DNA of 64,000 bases from Margaritifera margaritifera. Lineage: Eukaryota > Mollusca > Bivalvia > Unionida > Margaritiferidae. Shown here in pieces: positions 60,997 through 64,000 of this stretch. The position numbers were made by a program, and so were the translations under genes. How positions within the stretch are numbered: the stretch's first letter is position 1; every line of letters begins with the position of its first letter. The notes under the pieces were generated by a model, which was given only the letters and a program-made list of their open reading frames with translations, made no database searches and was not told the origin of the DNA. The stretch covers positions 1,860,001 through 1,924,000 of the forward strand of contig JAQPZY010001448.1 in the NCBI GenBank assembly GCA_029931535.1, in the 5' to 3' direction.

Positions 60997-61013
60997 TGCC
61001 ACGGTGGGCACCA
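60997..61013 (-). promoter_or_regulatory. Primer-binding site
   Basis: TGGTGCCCACCGTGGCA on the minus strand, two bases inside the 5' LTR end. It starts TGG as needed to pair with a tRNA 3' CCA. The tRNA species is not determined. Confidence 0.75.
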
Positions 61014-61015
61014 GA

Positions 61016-61135
61016 TGTAAGCTAGGTCTTATTTCGGGTTGAAATAATAACACTCGCTTGTTAGTTGTGGGATTTATTGTCAGATGAAATGGTACGAGAT
61101 AAACCTAAAACAATACAAAGCATATACTTAATATA
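61016..61135 (-). mobile_element. Ty3/gypsy 5' LTR, truncated to 120 bp
   Basis: Matches 54876-54995 with about three mismatches, then similarity stops abruptly at 61135 in TTAATATA. Only the part nearest the primer-binding site remains; the promoter-bearing part is gone. Confidence 0.88.
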
Positions 61136-61577
61136 ATATTTTTTACTTATTATATTCTTCGTAAATTGTCTCACTAGTTTAACGTTGTTGCCATCCATCA
61201 ATATCCAGCCGAATTGGCCGTAGTTAAGTAATAATATTAACCACTTCCTTATATGGTAAACACGTGGTCTCATTCTATGAATTACTTCTGGCTACGGCTA
61301 AATACAAATGGCGACGGAAACGTGGAATGTTGACTACGTCATAAATCTGATGGCCACAAGATGCCGACAAAGACTGTAAACTTTTCTACCTGACACCAGT
61401 GCTGAAGAACCAGTAGATCTAACTCTCATCCAAATAAAAATATCTATTATACAAATTAAATAAAGAAAATCTGAATACATCCAAAATATTAAAATTGCAA
61501 GGATAAAAGTAAACAATAAATATTATTTATAAAAATATCGCAAATGGACGGCTAGTGATCCTTTGTTTCTTCTGTTA

Positions 61578-61580
<3 letters not shown>
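61136..61580. other. No recognisable gene
   Basis: Sequence that replaces the missing part of the 5' LTR. Small minus-strand open frames without motifs. Confidence 0.4.

Positions 61581-61581
<1 letters not shown>

Positions 61582-61655
<74 letters not shown>
61582..61655. repeat. (GA)n microsatellite
   Basis: Pure GA run of about 72 bp. Confidence 0.95.
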
Positions 61656-61656
<1 letters not shown>

Positions 61657-61837
61657 ACTTTTGATACAATGTATCAGTCAACAACTTCTCGTTCACGTGA
61701 ACAGTGCACTTTTAACTTTTATCCACTCTGCATCGCATTATTTTATCCTTTACTCGGAATTTAATAAAATACAAGCGACTCCAAAATGAATATATATCCT
61801 GTTTTTGAGTTAATATCCAAGACAGATGGACCACAAT

Positions 61838-62118
61838 CAGGCCCGTCGATAGAAATTCCGGGTCCCTGGGTAGAGCAGTCAAGGGCCAAAAACTAGTTTA
61901 CTTTTTGTATATAAAAACCTGTGTACAGTATTGCATATAAAATCTGAAATAATCTGCCATAACTTAGACTCTTACAAGGAACAAATTTTAATATTAACTG
62001 CAAAGATTAATTGATTTTTTTTTATATAACTTAGTTGACGGCGGGCCCTTAGAAATCGCTCGGCCCCTGGGCAATCCCCCCCCCCCCCCTCTGTTGACCC
62101 ATCTCCTCGGCGGGCCTC
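61838..62118. mobile_element. hAT-like MITE with 8-bp target-site duplication
   Basis: 281 bp from CAGGCCCGTCGATAG to CTCGGCGGGCCTC, imperfect terminal inverted repeats. The flanks are ACCACAAT (61830-61837) and ACTACAAT (62119-62126), an 8-bp duplication with one change. Internal C-run at 62077-62090. Confidence 0.75.
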
Positions 62119-62126
62119 ACTACAAT

Positions 62127-62545
62127 ACCCTGACGTAGACCGCACTTTCAAAATTTACCCGGCATCATGACAGCAGCATTGAAACAATCACAACGGTAAC
62201 TTTAGAATGAAATTTTTCATAATCGTATCTTTAATTTTTATTATTGTATTGCGTCATTTGTTCCTAATATCAATATTTCGTTGTGTTTTTATGGCTACAT
62301 GACAATCCATCCTCTTTAACAAACTTAATTTCGTTCAGTGTTGAATGAGAATCACCACATGTACGCGCCTCTCCATAGCCGTAAAGTAGCGTGTATTTCT
62401 GCGCGGTCTTCAGGTTTCATTCATTAAATTAACTACGTGTAAAATGTTCAATTAAACGTTGAATTTTAAAAAAATTCAATTGTGTTATTCCAATAACATA
62501 ACAGAATGATTAATATGCTTGTTTTAAGAATATAATAAAAAGGTT
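62127..62545. other. No recognisable gene
   Basis: AT-rich; nothing supported. Confidence 0.4.
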
Positions 62546-62549
62546 GTTG

Positions 62550-62659
62550 ACTGAGTATTAACACATATTGGGCCCTCGCTCATGTGGCGTAGAATGCTCT
62601 CGCAAGCACGGGCATCATGCGCCACATGACATCGGGTCTAATATTTTTCAATACTCAGT
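62550..62659. mobile_element. 110-bp palindromic MITE-like element
   Basis: Ends ACTGAGTATT and AATACTCAGT are exact complements, and an inner pair CATGTGGCG / CGCCACATG continues the palindrome to about 40 bp per arm with mismatches. No clear target-site duplication. Confidence 0.6.
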
Positions 62660-62857
62660 TAATAACGTTTACATATGTAACACATGTAATAACACCAAAA
62701 GACGTCAACACGTTATGCTAAGGAAAGGCGTAACAACCGAGACATCCAAATATGTTTCAAAGTCATTTCACTACACTATTTTATGGTTTGGTAAAATGAC
62801 TCAGTATTTTCCGTCGTGCAATAAATATAATCTTACATTTACTAAAATGAAATGTAT

Positions 62858-62960
62858 GAAACGAGTCGAATAATTTCAATTTTTTGCTCGCAAAAGATTG
62901 AAATTATTCGACTCGTTTCAATTAATTTCGCAAAAGATTTCAATTATTCGACTCGTTTCA
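62858..62960. repeat. Perfect 23-bp hairpin with a third arm copy
   Basis: GAAACGAGTCGAATAATTTC plus AAT (62858-62880) is the exact complement of 62897-62919 with a 16-base loop. A further copy of the right arm, slightly shortened, follows at 62935-62960. Confidence 0.9.
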
Positions 62961-63232
62961 TAAATTTCATCTGAAATGAGCACTCTTGGAAAATCCTCTA
63001 TCTATACATGAATTAATGGGAAGAATTATATATGCATGTATACATGTGATGAAGAGAGACTTTTCTTCACAGAATAAAATGGGTAAAACAAAATCTAATA
63101 AAAGTTGTGAATCAGTTGATGAAACGAGCATATTTTTCAACAAAGCATAATGCAAAAGTACGAATTAAAAAATATATGTCAAGTTCTTTTGCTGTGAGAA
63201 ACTATTTTATTATTTAACATCAACTCCAAAAT

Positions 63233-63821
63233 ATGCCTACCTCAAAAGTAATCTTTCCTCAAAAATAGGTCCAATGAGACTAATGCCTACCTCAAAAGTA
63301 TTCTTTCCAAAAGAGAGTCCAATGAGGCTAATGTCTACCTCAAAAGTAATCTTTCCTCAAAAATAAGTCCCATGAGGCTAATGCCTACTTCAAAAGTAAT
63401 CTTTCCTCAAAAATAGGTCCAGTCAGGCTAATGCCTACCTCAAAAGTAATCTTTCCTCAAAAATAGGTCCAGTGAGGCTAATGCATACATCAAAAGTAAT
63501 CTTTCCTCAAAAATAGGTCCAATGAGGCAAATGCCTACCTCAAAAGTAATCTTTCCTAAAAAAAATAGGTCCAGTCAGGCTAATGCATACATCAAAAGTA
63601 ATCTTTCTTCAAAAATAGGTCCAATGAGGCTAATGCCTACCTCAAAAGTAATCTTTCCTCAAAAATAGGTCCAATGAGGCTAATGACTAACTCAAAAGAA
63701 ATAGGTCCAGTGAGGCTAATGCATACATGAAAAGTAATCTTTCTTCAAAAATAGGTCCAATGAGGCTAATGCCTACCTCAAAAGAAATCTTTCCTAAAAA
63801 ATAGGTCCAGTGAGGCTAACT
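63233..63821. repeat. 50-bp minisatellite
   Basis: About 12 units of about 50 bp with GCCTACCTCAAAAGTAATCT and CAAAAATAGGTCCAATGAGG, some shortened. Confidence 0.95.
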
Positions 63822-63927
63822 TCAGAATTGTTAGGGCATTATTCATCAGATTAATATACAAAAAAGAGTGTAAAGATAAAATACTAGATCATTGTCATTT
63901 TCGGCTTGTCAGAAACGTCAACTGCAA

Positions 63928-63968
63928 TAATGACGACGACGATGATGATGATGACGATGATGATACCA
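63928..63968. repeat. (GAY)n microsatellite
   Basis: Short GAC/GAT triplet run. Confidence 0.9.
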
Positions 63969-64000
63969 ATATGAACTACTTCTGTAGATGTTTTCTGGTG

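Larger units (their letters stand above)
54876..61135 (-). mobile_element. Ty3/gypsy LTR retrotransposon, degenerate
   Basis: Minus-strand element of about 6.3 kb in the order 5' LTR (truncated), primer-binding site, gag, protease, reverse transcriptase, RNase H, integrase, C-terminal tail, polypurine tract, 3' LTR. The Pol order with integrase last is that of Ty3/gypsy (Metaviridae). The coding region needs at least six frame changes and contains stops, so it cannot move by itself. No env-like gene is seen between integrase and the LTR. Confidence 0.92.

Overview
The window looks like gene-poor, repeat-rich nuclear DNA of an invertebrate animal, most likely a bivalve mollusc. The reasons are a long-intron gene with GT-AG splice sites, a tRNA-derived SINE, Ty3/gypsy, Polinton/Maverick, MULE, hAT and THAP-type transposon remnants, and a great density of microsatellites and minisatellites. 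The bivalve assignment is inference from the style of the repeats; no single sequence here proves it.

Only one intact host gene can be supported. It lies on the + strand in three coding exons (14647-14899, 26034-26072, 28651-28808) and encodes a 149-residue secreted precursor: a signal peptide, a spacer, a multibasic convertase site and a C-terminal Gly-Lys-Arg amidation site. It reads as a peptide-hormone or neuropeptide precursor of a family I do not recognise. Its first coding intron is 11.1 kb and is filled with minisatellites and a 4.9 kb palindrome. A polyadenylation signal lies at 29134.

Layout: 0.6-1.2 kb, THAP/DDE transposase remnant. 1.2-14 kb, minisatellites, a double-hairpin MITE, a LINE tail and several diverged internal duplications, one of which carries a SINE that its sister copy lacks. 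14.6-29.2 kb, the peptide gene. 29.2-34.3 kb, no recognised gene but short duplications and a 54-bp minisatellite. 34.3-49.9 kb, decayed Polinton/Maverick (adintovirus-like) DNA, including a recent 4-5 kb tandem duplication, two copies of a capsid-like fragment carrying an expanded 12-codon repeat, a tail-fibre-like fragment and a dead integrase. 52.6-54.3 kb, a hAT MITE and, 48 bp on, a MULE-type element whose terminal inverted repeats are themselves tandem arrays. 54.9-61.1 kb, a minus-strand Ty3/gypsy element with a 504-bp 3' LTR, a truncated 5' LTR, a primer-binding site and a polypurine tract. Its gag-pol is broken by at least six frame shifts and a stop at the expected catalytic glutamate of integrase, and an inverted piece of its own 3' end sits inside gag. 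61.6-64 kb, a second hAT-like MITE, small palindromes and a 50-bp minisatellite.

Apart from the peptide gene, everything recognisable is mobile-element-derived and appears inactive. Homology calls come from reading motifs by eye; no database search was possible.
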